Below are positions 1 through 6,603 of a DNA stretch of 7,812 nt, in pieces. A model generated the notes under the pieces. The model was given only the letters and a program-made list of their open reading frames with translations, did no database searches and had not been told where the DNA came from. Every line of letters begins with the position of its first letter. Within the stretch, counting starts at the first letter, position 1. The position numbers and the translations under genes were made by a program. The stretch comes from JBBDWJ01 sp040902925. GTDB taxonomy: Bacteria; Acidobacteriota; Terriglobia; Bryobacterales; UBA6623. Location: positions 1-7,812 of the forward strand of contig JBBDWJ010000062.1 in the NCBI GenBank assembly GCA_040902925.1. Direction: 5' to 3'.

Positions 1-305
1 TAGGAGATGCCGGTCCAGCGCGCCATGTGGATCAGCGCAGCAAGCATCATCGGATACCCCGGCGGATAAAGCGTCGCGATGCGCCCGTTGTCGTTCACCA
101 GTCCCTTGCCCGCGGCGAGGTTCATGGCCACGGGGGCGAAGTAGCCGTGGTAGTCGCGCTTCTCGTTGGCAGCGAGAGTCCACTCCCCGGGAACGAACAA
201 CAAAAAAACGCCGATAACGGCCGACGCCAGCAGAAAGACCACAACGTCAAGACGTTTGGCGGCAAGCCAGCCAAAAGGCCGGTCGGATGAAACGATGGAT
301 CGCAA
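1..305 (-). CDS. Glycosyltransferase of the GT39/ArnT-like membrane family, N-terminal part
   Basis: This is the first 101 codons of a gene running leftward off the window. The protein opens with a basic segment, then one hydrophobic helix (residues about 20-38, VVVFLLASAVIGVFLLFV), then a loop with an Asp (D51) in RDYHGYFAPVAMNLAAGKG, and then LYPPGYPMMLAALI (residues 79-92). A first helix, an acidic loop, 'nlaxGkG' and 'PPGYPxxLA' form the typical N-terminus of polyprenyl-phosphate-sugar-dependent glycosyltransferases. These transfer sugars on the outer face of the inner membrane; the acceptor cannot be told here. No ATG exists in this frame: an in-frame stop lies at 327-329, and the only start before the first helix is TTG at 305-303, with no clear ribosome-binding site, so the start is uncertain. 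The last two bases at the edge (TA on this strand) probably begin a Tyr codon, although a stop cannot be excluded. Coding status is quite sure, the exact family moderately so. Confidence 0.75.
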   Translation of the reverse strand, partial: MRSIVSSDRPFGWLAAKRLDVVVFLLASAVIGVFLLFVPGEWTLAANEKRDYHGYFAPVAMNLAAGKGLVNDNGRIATLYPPGYPMMLAALIHMARWTGIS

Positions 306-511
306 GGGGTGTAGCTTGGTGGCGGCTCAGTGCCTTCAGTGCCGGATGGCTAACCTATGATCGTAACGCGAAGGGCCGCCGGCTGGTGGGGGCAGTAGTG
401 CGAAAACCGTTGCATGGCGGCCGGTGAGCTTCTACTAGGCTAAAATGTTTCTTGCCTAGGAAAATTCGGCGCTTTCGACCGAAATCCTTCGCTCGTTGGA
501 GGGTCGAACGC
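306..511. other. Intergenic region between divergent genes
   Basis: This stretch separates the left-edge glycosyltransferase from the propeller gene and should hold both promoters. Seen in it: an 8-base direct repeat TCAGTGCC at 327-334 and 336-343; an inverted pair GGCCGCC (374-380) and GGCGGCC (416-422); a locally AT-rich TAAAAT at 441-446 that could be a -10 element for the rightward gene, without a well-spaced -35; and a 6-base inverted pair CTAGGC (435-440) / GCCTAG (454-459) around that box. None is strong enough to call a promoter or operator firmly. Confidence 0.4.
498..503 (+). promoter_or_regulatory. Ribosome-binding site of the propeller gene
   Basis: GGAGGG lies 8 bases before the ATG at 512, close to an ideal Shine-Dalgarno match and spacing. 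It decides the start: a longer in-frame reading from TTG at 452 would put a strongly basic 20-residue stretch in front of the signal peptide and has no comparable site. Confidence 0.85.
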
Positions 512-2737
512 ATGGCTTTATTCCGCATCCTCTGCCTTGCGGCCGTCGCCGCCGTGTTGGGTCCTGTTCCCTTGGCTGCGCAGCTTTCCACCGAGGGCAA
601 CCAGTTGTGGCGCCAGGGCGCGGACGGAATCCTTGACGTCTCGGATGAGAACGACCGGTTTGGCCAGACGCTGGCCGCCGGCGACTTCAACGGCGACGGC
701 TGGGACGACCTCGCTATCGGCGCCTTCGGCGAAAACGACTTCCGCGGCGTCGTCAATGTCATTTACGGCGGCCCGGGCGGGCTCACCTCCGCGGGCAATC
801 AGTTGTGGGAGCAAGGCGTCGGCGGCATCGACGGCAACGCCGAAAGCGGAGACCGGTTTGGCGTAACGGTGGCCGCGGGGGATTTCAACGGTGACGGCTA
901 TGCCGACCTGGTTGTGGGCGCTTCCGGCGAAGACGACGACCGCGGTATCGTCCACGCGATCTATGGCTCCGCCAGCGGTCTCACTTCGCAGGGCAACCAG
1001 GCTTGGCGGCAGGGCGACAACGGTATCGGCGACAGCGCCGAAGACGGCGATGCGTTCGGGTTCTCGCTGGCCGTCGGCGAGTTCAACGGGGATGGCTTCG
1101 ACGATGTAGCGGCGAGCGGGCCCGGCGAAGACGGCACCGAGGGCCTGGTCGTCGTGATTTTTGGCTCGGCCGGCGGGTTGATCTCCAACGGCAACCAGCG
1201 TTGGCGCGAAGGCGAGGATGGGCTGCGAGGCGACGGGGAAGGCGGCGACTTTTTCGGATACGCGCTCGCGGCAGGCGACTTCAACGGCGACGGATTCGAC
1301 GATCTTGGGGTGGGAACGCCGGGCGAGAATTCGGCGCGCGGGACAGTCAATATCATCTATGGTTCCGGGGGCGGGCTTACCTCCGTCGGCAACGTGCGAC
1401 GGCAGATGGGCGAAGACGGCGTGGCTGGCACCGCCACAGCCGGCGGCACGTTCGGGGAAGTGATGGCGGCTGGTGACTTCAATAGCGACGGCTTTGCGGA
1501 TCTAGCCGTCAGCCCGCTCGGCGCGGCCGAGGGCCGCGGCGGGGTGATCGTCATTCCCGGATCGAGCAGCGGGCTAACCGGCGCTGGCAGCAGCCGGTGG
1601 CACCAGGGCTTTTTCCGCGATGACGTAGAGGCCGGCGATCGTTTCGGAAGCGCGCTGGCCACTGGCGATTTCAACGCCGACGGGTTCATGGATCTTGCCA
1701 TCGGCGTGCGCGGCGAAGACGGCAACCGCGGCGTCGTGCATGTCGCTTACGGCAGCGACACCGGGCTCATCCCCCCGACAGGCCAAGAATTCGTGCCGGT
1801 ATTCTCGCAGGGCGCCGACGGCTTGCTGGATACGGCTGAGCAAAACGACGATTTCGGATTCGAGCTGGCGGCGGGTAACTTCGGCGGCGGTCTTTCCTCC
1901 GACCTGGCTGTGGGCGCCCCTGGCGAGGACAATAGCCGCGGAGTGGTCCACGTGCTGTTCGGGCTCGGTGTTCCTATTGTGTCGGCGGTGGTCGGCGGTG
2001 GCCTGAGCAGCCCTCCCGTAGCCGCGGTCTCTCACAACTCGATTGTCTCGGTGTTCGGCGAGAACTTCGTGGCCGCATCGGCCGCGGCGTTGCAACCCAG
2101 CGCCAAACAGCAGGACACAGGCGCAACAATCCTGAATGGCGTCTGCGTGGAGATCAACGGCGGTGTGCGCGCGCCGCTGTTTGCGGTCACCCCCCAGCAG
2201 ATCAATTTACAGGTGTGGGCGCCGCAAGAACGCGATGCAATTTGGCTTGAGGTCATTGTCAATTGCGGTCAGCCGAATGAGCGGCGCAGCGAGCGCTTTG
2301 ATGTACCGGTCGCGCCGGCCACGCCGGAGTTTTTCTTCTTCGCCTACAACCCCGACGGCGTCAATCCAATCGCCGCCGTCCATGAGCCGGGCGGCGCCTT
2401 GGCCGGGGCGCCGGGGCTGATTCCCGGCGCGGTGTTCGAGCCCGCGCGCCCCAACGACGTCGTGACGGTGTACATGACCGGGATGGGCGAGACGACACCA
2501 CAGTGGGGGCTGGGGCAGTTTCCTACGGGCGCGGCATCCGCCAATCTGCCGGTGAGCATTCAGATCGGCGGCGCCGACGTCGAGGTCATTTACGCGGGCG
2601 TGACGCCTGGGTTCTTCGGGCTCTATCAGGCCAGCTTTTCGATTCCGGCGGACGCACAGGCGGGGGAATTACCAGCGCGGATTACGGTTGGCAGCGCTAC
2701 GACGCCTGCTGGTGGCTTTCTAACGGTGGCGCGGTAG
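512..2737 (+). CDS. Secreted seven-repeat FG-GAP beta-propeller protein with TIGR03437 C-terminal domain
   Basis: This 741-residue protein is probably exported and works outside the cytoplasm. Residues 1-24 form a Sec signal peptide (MALFRILCLAAVAAVLGPVPLAAQ); there is no lipobox at its end. Seven FG-GAP repeats follow at about residues 50, 116, 182, 248, 314, 378 and 448, the first four exactly 66 residues each. Repeats 1, 2, 4, 5 and 6 carry the calcium-binding loop DxNxDGxxDL and repeat 3 has Glu at its first position. Such repeats build integrin-alpha-like propellers. Residues about 488-741 match the Solibacter C-terminal domain TIGR03437: SIVSVFGENF, APLFAVTPQQINLQVW, FEPARPNDVVTVYMTGMG, YAGVTPGFFGLYQASFSIPA. 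The domain's function is unknown; a surface-display or secretion-associated role is only a guess. The start at ATG 512 is set by the GGAGGG upstream. gltX follows after 133 bases on the same strand, but nothing suggests a shared function. No enzymatic residues were recognised; a binding or adhesion role is inferred from the fold. Confidence 0.93.
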   Translation: MALFRILCLAAVAAVLGPVPLAAQLSTEGNQLWRQGADGILDVSDENDRFGQTLAAGDFNGDGWDDLAIGAFGENDFRGVVNVIYGGPGGLTSAGNQLWEQGVGGIDGNAESGDRFGVTVAAGDFNGDGYADLVVGASGEDDDRGIVHAIYGSASGLTSQGNQAWRQGDNGIGDSAEDGDAFGFSLAVGEFNGDGFDDVAASGPGEDGTEGLVVVIFGSAGGLISNGNQRWREGEDGLRGDGEGGDFFGYALAAGDFNGDGFDDLGVGTPGENSARGTVNIIYGSGGGLTSVGNVRRQMGEDGVAGTATAGGTFGEVMAAGDFNSDGFADLAVSPLGAAEGRGGVIVIPGSSSGLTGAGSSRWHQGFFRDDVEAGDRFGSALATGDFNADGFMDLAIGVRGEDGNRGVVHVAYGSDTGLIPPTGQEFVPVFSQGADGLLDTAEQNDDFGFELAAGNFGGGLSSDLAVGAPGEDNSRGVVHVLFGLGVPIVSAVVGGGLSSPPVAAVSHNSIVSVFGENFVAASAAALQPSAKQQDTGATILNGVCVEINGGVRAPLFAVTPQQINLQVWAPQERDAIWLEVIVNCGQPNERRSERFDVPVAPATPEFFFFAYNPDGVNPIAAVHEPGGALAGAPGLIPGAVFEPARPNDVVTVYMTGMGETTPQWGLGQFPTGAASANLPVSIQIGGADVEVIYAGVTPGFFGLYQASFSIPADAQAGELPARITVGSATTPAGGFLTVAR
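584..1972 (+). repeat. FG-GAP repeat array, seven units plus an N-terminal half unit
   Basis: These are tandem coding repeats with a period of about 198 bases (66 codons), starting with Phe-Gly at 659, 857, 1055, 1253, 1451, 1643 and 1853. Each complete unit reads FGxxLAxGDFNGDGxxDL, GxxGE, RGxVxVIYG, then GLTSxGNQxWxQGxDG. Residues 25-49, before the first Phe-Gly, align without gaps to the tail of unit 1 (residues 91-115, 12 of 25 identical), while unit 7 lacks that tail. The ends therefore complement one another, as in a propeller closed by strand exchange between the termini. Confidence 0.85.
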
Positions 2738-2870
2738 GATTCGACAGGGCCACCTATCCTCCGACTCCTCCCAAGGTTCTTTGCGACCTGCGACTCGGAA
2801 CCAACCGCCCGGAAAAGACCCCGCTTCATCCTGATCGGGTGCCAGTAAGCTATCCTTGAATGTTCCGACT

Positions 2871-4376
2871 ATGATACGTGTCCGCTTTGCCCCATCGCCC
2901 ACCGGTTACCTTCACATCGGGGGCGCTCGCACATTCATCTTCAATTGGCTCCATGCTCGCCATCAGGGCGGCGTGGTCGTTCTCCGCATCGACGATACCG
3001 ACGTCGAACGGAACACGCAGACCTCTCTCGATTCCATCCACGAAGGTCTCGAGTGGCTCGAACTGGGCTGGGACGAGTTCTACCGTCAGTCCGACCGTCT
3101 CGAGCTGCATCGCCAGGCCGCCTGGGCGATTTTCGAGAAGGGGTTGGCCTATCGCGACTTCACTCCCGCCGCTGCGTTGAGCGAGAACCCGGCGGCGGTT
3201 GAGAATCCGGGCGGGGCGCCCGAGAATCCCGGCGGAGCGTCTGAGAATTCCGGCGCGCCTGAGCATCCGAGCGGAGGATGGCTTTTCAATCCGGGCATGC
3301 GCGAACTCACCCGCGAGCAAAGCGACCGCCGGGCCAACGCGGGCGAGCCCTTCGTGCTGCGCTTCCGGGTGCCGCGCGACTCACGCCCCGAGGTGGTTGT
3401 TTCGGATGCCGTCTACGGGACCGTGAGCAAGGCTACCGCCGACCTCGAGGATTTCGCGCTGCTGCGCTCGACCGGCATGCCGACTTATCACATGGCCTCG
3501 TGCGCGGACGACGCGGATCTCCGCATCACCGACATCCTGCGCGGCCAGGAACATCTGGCGAACACCTTCAAGCACGTGCTGATCTTCGAAGCGCTTGGCG
3601 TCGAGGCGCCGAAGACGGCTCACCTGCCGCTGTTGATGGCGCCTGACGGCGCAAAGCTTTCCAAGCGCGTGCACGGCCCGGTCGTAAGCGTCACAACATA
3701 TCGCGACGCCGGTTTCCTGCCGCATGCGTTCGTGAATTTCCTTTCCCTGCTGGGTTGGTCGCCAAAGAATGATCGCGAGGAGCTGTCGCGCGACGAGCTT
3801 GTCGAGCTGTTCTCGCTCGACGGCATCAACCGCAGCAACGCAACGATCAACTTCACCGACCAGGAACCCTTCGACCCGAAAGCCCTGTGGCTAAACGCTC
3901 AGCACATCCGGACGCTCGACATCGACGAGCTCGCGCGGCGATTGATGCCCTACGCCCAACAAGCCGGGTTTACTAACGCCACGCCGAAAAAGCTTCGCGC
4001 CATCGCGCCGTTGATCCGCGAGCGAATCCGCTTATTGGGCGAGGTGGCCACTGTCGCCGACTTCTTCTTCACCGAACCGCGGTCTTACAATCCCGCCGAC
4101 TTCATCCCCAAAAAGGGAGACGCGGCCATGGCGGCGGAAGCGCTTCGCAAGTCGAAGGAGGTTCTGGCCACCGTGCCCGCTTTCGATCACGCGACGCTCG
4201 ATGCAGCGCTTCGCGCCGCTGCTGATGAGCTCGGAGTGAAAGCGGGACAGATGTTCCAGCCCGTTCGAGTCGCGGTGTGCGGGCGCTTGAATGCGCCGCC
4301 GCTTTTCGAAACGCTCGAAGTGCTCGGGCGTGACACCGTGCTGACCCGTCTCGAGTTTGCTTTAGGAATTGTCTAA
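2871..4376 (+). CDS. gltX: Glutamyl-tRNA synthetase (GluRS)
   Basis: This class Ib aminoacyl-tRNA synthetase joins glutamate to tRNA-Glu in the cytoplasm using ATP. It has 501 residues, near the usual length. The N-terminus VRFAPSPTGYLHIGGART carries the HIGH-type signature at residues 15-18. The second ATP signature KLSKR is at 262-266, within MAPDGAKLSKRVHG. Between them DILRGQEHLANTFKH is typical of the family; the C-terminal third is the helical anticodon-binding part. Oddity: residues 104-136 are a repetitive Glu-Asn-Pro-Gly insert located where many homologues have a zinc-binding Cys segment; no Cys is present there, so this is a zinc-free type. The reading frame resumes cleanly at NPGMRELTREQ. 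ATG 2871 was chosen because family members begin just before VRFAPSPTG; TTG 2856 would add five residues, and neither has a clear ribosome-binding site. The stop overlaps the glnS start. Because GlnRS is encoded next door, this enzyme is probably of the discriminating kind. Confidence 0.96.
   Translation: MIRVRFAPSPTGYLHIGGARTFIFNWLHARHQGGVVVLRIDDTDVERNTQTSLDSIHEGLEWLELGWDEFYRQSDRLELHRQAAWAIFEKGLAYRDFTPAAALSENPAAVENPGGAPENPGGASENSGAPEHPSGGWLFNPGMRELTREQSDRRANAGEPFVLRFRVPRDSRPEVVVSDAVYGTVSKATADLEDFALLRSTGMPTYHMASCADDADLRITDILRGQEHLANTFKHVLIFEALGVEAPKTAHLPLLMAPDGAKLSKRVHGPVVSVTTYRDAGFLPHAFVNFLSLLGWSPKNDREELSRDELVELFSLDGINRSNATINFTDQEPFDPKALWLNAQHIRTLDIDELARRLMPYAQQAGFTNATPKKLRAIAPLIRERIRLLGEVATVADFFFTEPRSYNPADFIPKKGDAAMAAEALRKSKEVLATVPAFDHATLDAALRAAADELGVKAGQMFQPVRVAVCGRLNAPPLFETLEVLGRDTVLTRLEFALGIV
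3180..3278 (+). repeat. Low-complexity coding repeat inside gltX
   Basis: Five imperfect in-frame units begin at the Glu codons 3183, 3201, 3222, 3243 and 3261 (spacing 18, 21, 21, 18 bases). They encode ENPAAV, ENPGGAP, ENPGGAS, ENSGAP and EHPSGG. At the DNA level GAGAATCCSGGCGG-like copies recur, with several silent or single-base differences. All steps are multiples of three, which suggests expansion by slippage or unequal crossing-over under selection for frame. Confidence 0.85.
4364..4367 (+). promoter_or_regulatory. Ribosome-binding site of glnS inside the gltX end
   Basis: AGGA lies 8 bases before the glnS ATG, within the last codons of gltX. Together with the TAATG overlap it indicates translation of glnS from the gltX transcript, possibly by re-initiation. 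Confidence 0.6.
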
Positions 4377-6052
4377 TGAGCGACGCCGATCTGCCCCGTT
4401 CGAATTTCATGCGTGATTTAGTTCGCTCCGACACGGAGAGCGGCAAACATGGCGGGCGTGTGCACACCCGCTTTCCGCCGGAACCCAACGGCTACCTGCA
4501 CGTCGGCCACGCCAAGAGCATCACGGTCAACTTCGGCCTCGCCGAGGAGTTCGGCGGCAAGTGCAATTTGCGCTTCGACGACACCAACCCCACGAAGGAA
4601 GAGTCCGAGTACGTAGAGTCGATCATTGAAGATGTGAAATGGCTGGGCGGCGATTTCGCCGACCGGCTCTTCTACGCATCCGACTACTTCCAGCAGTTGT
4701 ACGATTGGGCCGTCGAGCTCATCCAAAAAGGCAAGGCTTACGTCTGCGACTTGACGAGCGACGAGGTGCGGCAGACGCGCGGCACGCTGACCGAACCGGG
4801 AAAGAACAGCCCTTATCGCGAGAGAAGCGTCGAGGAGAATCTGGCCCTGTTCGCGCGCATGAAAGACGGCGAGTTTCCGGACGGCTCGCGCACCCTGCGC
4901 GCCAAAATCGACATGGCCTCGCCGAACCTCAACATGCGCGATCCGGTGATGTACCGCATCCTGCACGCCGAGCATCATCGCACGGGCAATCGTTGGTGCA
5001 TCTATCCGATGTACGACTGGGCGCACGGGCAATCGGACTCCATCGAGGGCATCACGCACTCGATATGCACGCTCGAGTTTGAAGATCACCGCCCACTCTA
5101 TGACTGGTTTCTCGATCAGCTCGGAGTGTTCCATCCGCGGCAGATCGAATTCGACCGTCTGAATTTGACCTACACCGTCATGAGCAAGCGCAAGCTGCTG
5201 CAGCTCGTGCAACAGGGCATGGTCGAAGACTGGGATGATCCCCGCATGCCCACAATTAGCGGCATGCGCCGGCGCGGCTACACGCCGCAAGGTTTGCGCA
5301 ATTTCGCGCGTAATCTTGGCGTATCGAAGACCAGCGGCGTCACGGAGTTTGAAAACCTCGAACACTACATCCGTGAGGATCTGAATCGCACGTCTCCGCG
5401 CGTGATGACGGTCTTGCGCCCGCTCAAGCTCGTGTTGACGAACTATCCCGAAGGCCAGGTCGAGCTCAAGGAAGCCATTAACAACCCGGAGGACGAGGCG
5501 GCGGGCACGCGATCCGTACCCTTCGGCCGTGAACTCTGGATCGAGCAGGACGACTTCCGCGAGGCGCCGCCAAAAGGCTACCACCGGCTGTATCCGGGGA
5601 ATGAAGCCCGGCTGCGGTATGGCTACATCATCCAATGTCACGACGCGGTGAAAGACCCCGCAACGGGCGAGATCACCGAAATTCACTGCACCTACGATCC
5701 AGATACGGGCAGCGGCCAGACCACGCGGAAAGTGAAGTCAACCATTCACTGGGTTGCGGCGGCGCAAGCGATTCCAGTAGAGGTGCGTCTCTATGACAAG
5801 CTGTTCACCGTCGAGAATCCAAACGAAGCGCCCGAAGGCCAAGACTTCACGATGTACCTAAACCCGAAATCGCTCGAAGTGGTCCAAGGTAAAGCCGAGC
5901 CGTCGCTGGCAAGCGCCCAGCCCGGCGACCGCTATCAGTTCGAGCGTCTCGGGTACTTCTGCGTCGATAAGTCATCGAACGCCGAGCAGCTCGTCTTCAA
6001 TCGGACCACCGAGCTGCGGGACACCTGGGCGAAGCTTCAGAAGCGCTCGTAG
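4376..6052 (+). CDS. glnS: Glutaminyl-tRNA synthetase (GlnRS)
   Basis: This class Ib synthetase joins glutamine to tRNA-Gln directly in the cytoplasm, so tRNA-Gln need not be made through mischarging and the GatCAB amidotransferase. The 558-residue length is normal for bacterial GlnRS. The family start NFMRDLV is at residues 10-16; TRFPPEPNGYLHVGHAKS has HVGH at 42-45; NLRFDDTNP follows; IYPMYDWAHGQSDSIEGITH is the GlnRS-specific glutamine and acceptor-stem region; the KMSKS-type signature VMSKR is at 268-272. The C-terminal beta-barrel anticodon-binding part is complete (YPGNEARLRYGYII, RYQFERLGYFCVD). The ATG overlaps the gltX stop by one base (TAATG), with AGGA 8 bases before it, so the two genes are translationally linked. 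Bacterial GlnRS is generally held to derive from a eukaryotic GlnRS by ancient transfer. No missing residues or frame breaks were seen. Long antisense frames over this gene are codon-bias shadows. Confidence 0.98.
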   Translation: MSDADLPRSNFMRDLVRSDTESGKHGGRVHTRFPPEPNGYLHVGHAKSITVNFGLAEEFGGKCNLRFDDTNPTKEESEYVESIIEDVKWLGGDFADRLFYASDYFQQLYDWAVELIQKGKAYVCDLTSDEVRQTRGTLTEPGKNSPYRERSVEENLALFARMKDGEFPDGSRTLRAKIDMASPNLNMRDPVMYRILHAEHHRTGNRWCIYPMYDWAHGQSDSIEGITHSICTLEFEDHRPLYDWFLDQLGVFHPRQIEFDRLNLTYTVMSKRKLLQLVQQGMVEDWDDPRMPTISGMRRRGYTPQGLRNFARNLGVSKTSGVTEFENLEHYIREDLNRTSPRVMTVLRPLKLVLTNYPEGQVELKEAINNPEDEAAGTRSVPFGRELWIEQDDFREAPPKGYHRLYPGNEARLRYGYIIQCHDAVKDPATGEITEIHCTYDPDTGSGQTTRKVKSTIHWVAAAQAIPVEVRLYDKLFTVENPNEAPEGQDFTMYLNPKSLEVVQGKAEPSLASAQPGDRYQFERLGYFCVDKSSNAEQLVFNRTTELRDTWAKLQKRS

Positions 6053-6058
6053 GGAGTT

Positions 6059-6093
6059 ACCGGAGGCCCGGGCGAATCAAGGCCGCTACCGGT
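6059..6093. terminator. Possible two-way terminator hairpin between convergent genes
   Basis: ACCGG (6059-6063) can pair with CCGGT (6089-6093), and inside it GGCC (6065-6068) with GGCC (6081-6084), leaving a 12-base loop and a small internal bulge. It sits in the 40-base gap between the glnS stop and the stop of the minus-strand gene, where a shared terminator is expected. There is no T-run on either side, so it is weak as an intrinsic terminator. Confidence 0.3.
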
Positions 6094-6458
6094 CAAACAG
6101 CGTATAAGAACTCTTCGTGCACGATCTTGCCGTCCGCCACCGTGTACACGGCCACTTCACTGAACTGGACACGCTCGCCGGATGCTTTTCGAGTCCAGTC
6201 GAACGAGAACCACACCGCAAACCTCTCTTGGCTGGCAAACGGACCCGTTACCGCGGCGCTATGGATGTCGTTGTCTTCGAACCAGGCAACGTTCTTGGCG
6301 AGGACGGCCTGCTTGCCCCGCATTTCGCGCCCCAATCCTTGGTAGTCCATGGCCTCGACGCTTACGATATCGTCGGCGTGCAGCGTCTTGACGGCGTCGA
6401 GAAACTTGCCCTCACGGCAGAGAGCGACAAGCTGCGTAGCAACTTCGGCGGTGGTCAT
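6093..6458 (-). CDS. SnoaL-like / NTF2-fold family protein
   Basis: A small cytoplasmic protein of 121 residues, the usual size of a single NTF2-like (SnoaL, ketosteroid-isomerase-type) cone domain. The layout fits: an N-terminal helix (TAEVATQLVALCREGKFLDAV), then DDIVSVEAMDYQGLGREMRGKQAVLAKNV with the family's 'G...GkeAv' turn, then three amphipathic strands: SAAVTGPFASQERFAVWFSFDW, ERVQFSEVAVYTVADGKI and HEEFLYAV. Members include isomerases, cyclases and many proteins of unknown role; no catalytic Asp-His arrangement could be assigned with confidence, so no reaction is proposed. The ATG at 6458 directly precedes the first helix, with no strong ribosome-binding site. Its 3' end faces glnS, and its 5' end is 145 bases from a divergent VOC gene. 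Family is fairly sure, function unknown. Confidence 0.85.
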   Translation of the reverse strand: MTTAEVATQLVALCREGKFLDAVKTLHADDIVSVEAMDYQGLGREMRGKQAVLAKNVAWFEDNDIHSAAVTGPFASQERFAVWFSFDWTRKASGERVQFSEVAVYTVADGKIVHEEFLYAV

Positions 6459-6603
6459 AGCCCAACAACATACCAGACACCGCGAATCACCTGCTCCAAG
6501 AGCCGCTAGACTGGGTAGACGTCTGCTATCGTCGGCCAGCCTGCCGAAGGCGTACCCGCCGAACCGGCGGAGGCCACCAGGCCTAATTCAACGGAGAACA
6601 TTC
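6459..6603. other. Divergent intergenic region
   Basis: 145 bases lie between the start codons of the SnoaL-like and VOC genes and should hold both promoters. A short perfect palindrome CCGCCG (6556-6561) / CGGCGG (6565-6570) with a 3-base loop lies 34 bases before the VOC start. No convincing -35/-10 pair was found. Confidence 0.35.
6593..6596 (+). promoter_or_regulatory. Ribosome-binding site of the VOC gene
   Basis: GGAG lies 7 bases before the ATG at 6604. It fixes that start over an in-frame extension back to 6349, which would run through the opposite-strand gene and add 85 residues foreign to the family. Confidence 0.8.

Noticed and set aside
452..511. Twenty-residue N-terminal extension of the propeller protein from TTG 452
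   Set aside because: It would bury the signal peptide behind a basic stretch, while GGAGGG is ideally placed for ATG 512.
1574..2095. 173-codon open frame antisense to the propeller gene
   Set aside because: It is a shadow of the repeat array and the TIGR03437 domain; no ribosome-binding site or domain pattern was seen.
2775..2802. GGTTC / GAACC inverted pair between the propeller gene and gltX as a terminator
   Set aside because: It has only five base pairs with an 18-base loop and no T-run, too weak to call.
2825..2856. gltX promoter with TATCCT (2851-2856) as a -10 box
   Set aside because: Only a partial match with a poor -35 at wrong spacing, and it would overlap the start region too closely.
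4418..5686. 422-codon open frame antisense to glnS
   Set aside because: It lies entirely opposite a perfectly conserved glnS. Its composition is rich in Arg, Ala, Val and His as expected for the reverse reading of GC-rich codons, and no family motif is visible.
6349..6603. In-frame N-terminal extension of the VOC protein
   Set aside because: It overlaps the SnoaL-like gene on the other strand, and the family begins at MLGVSPYIAF, preceded by GGAG.
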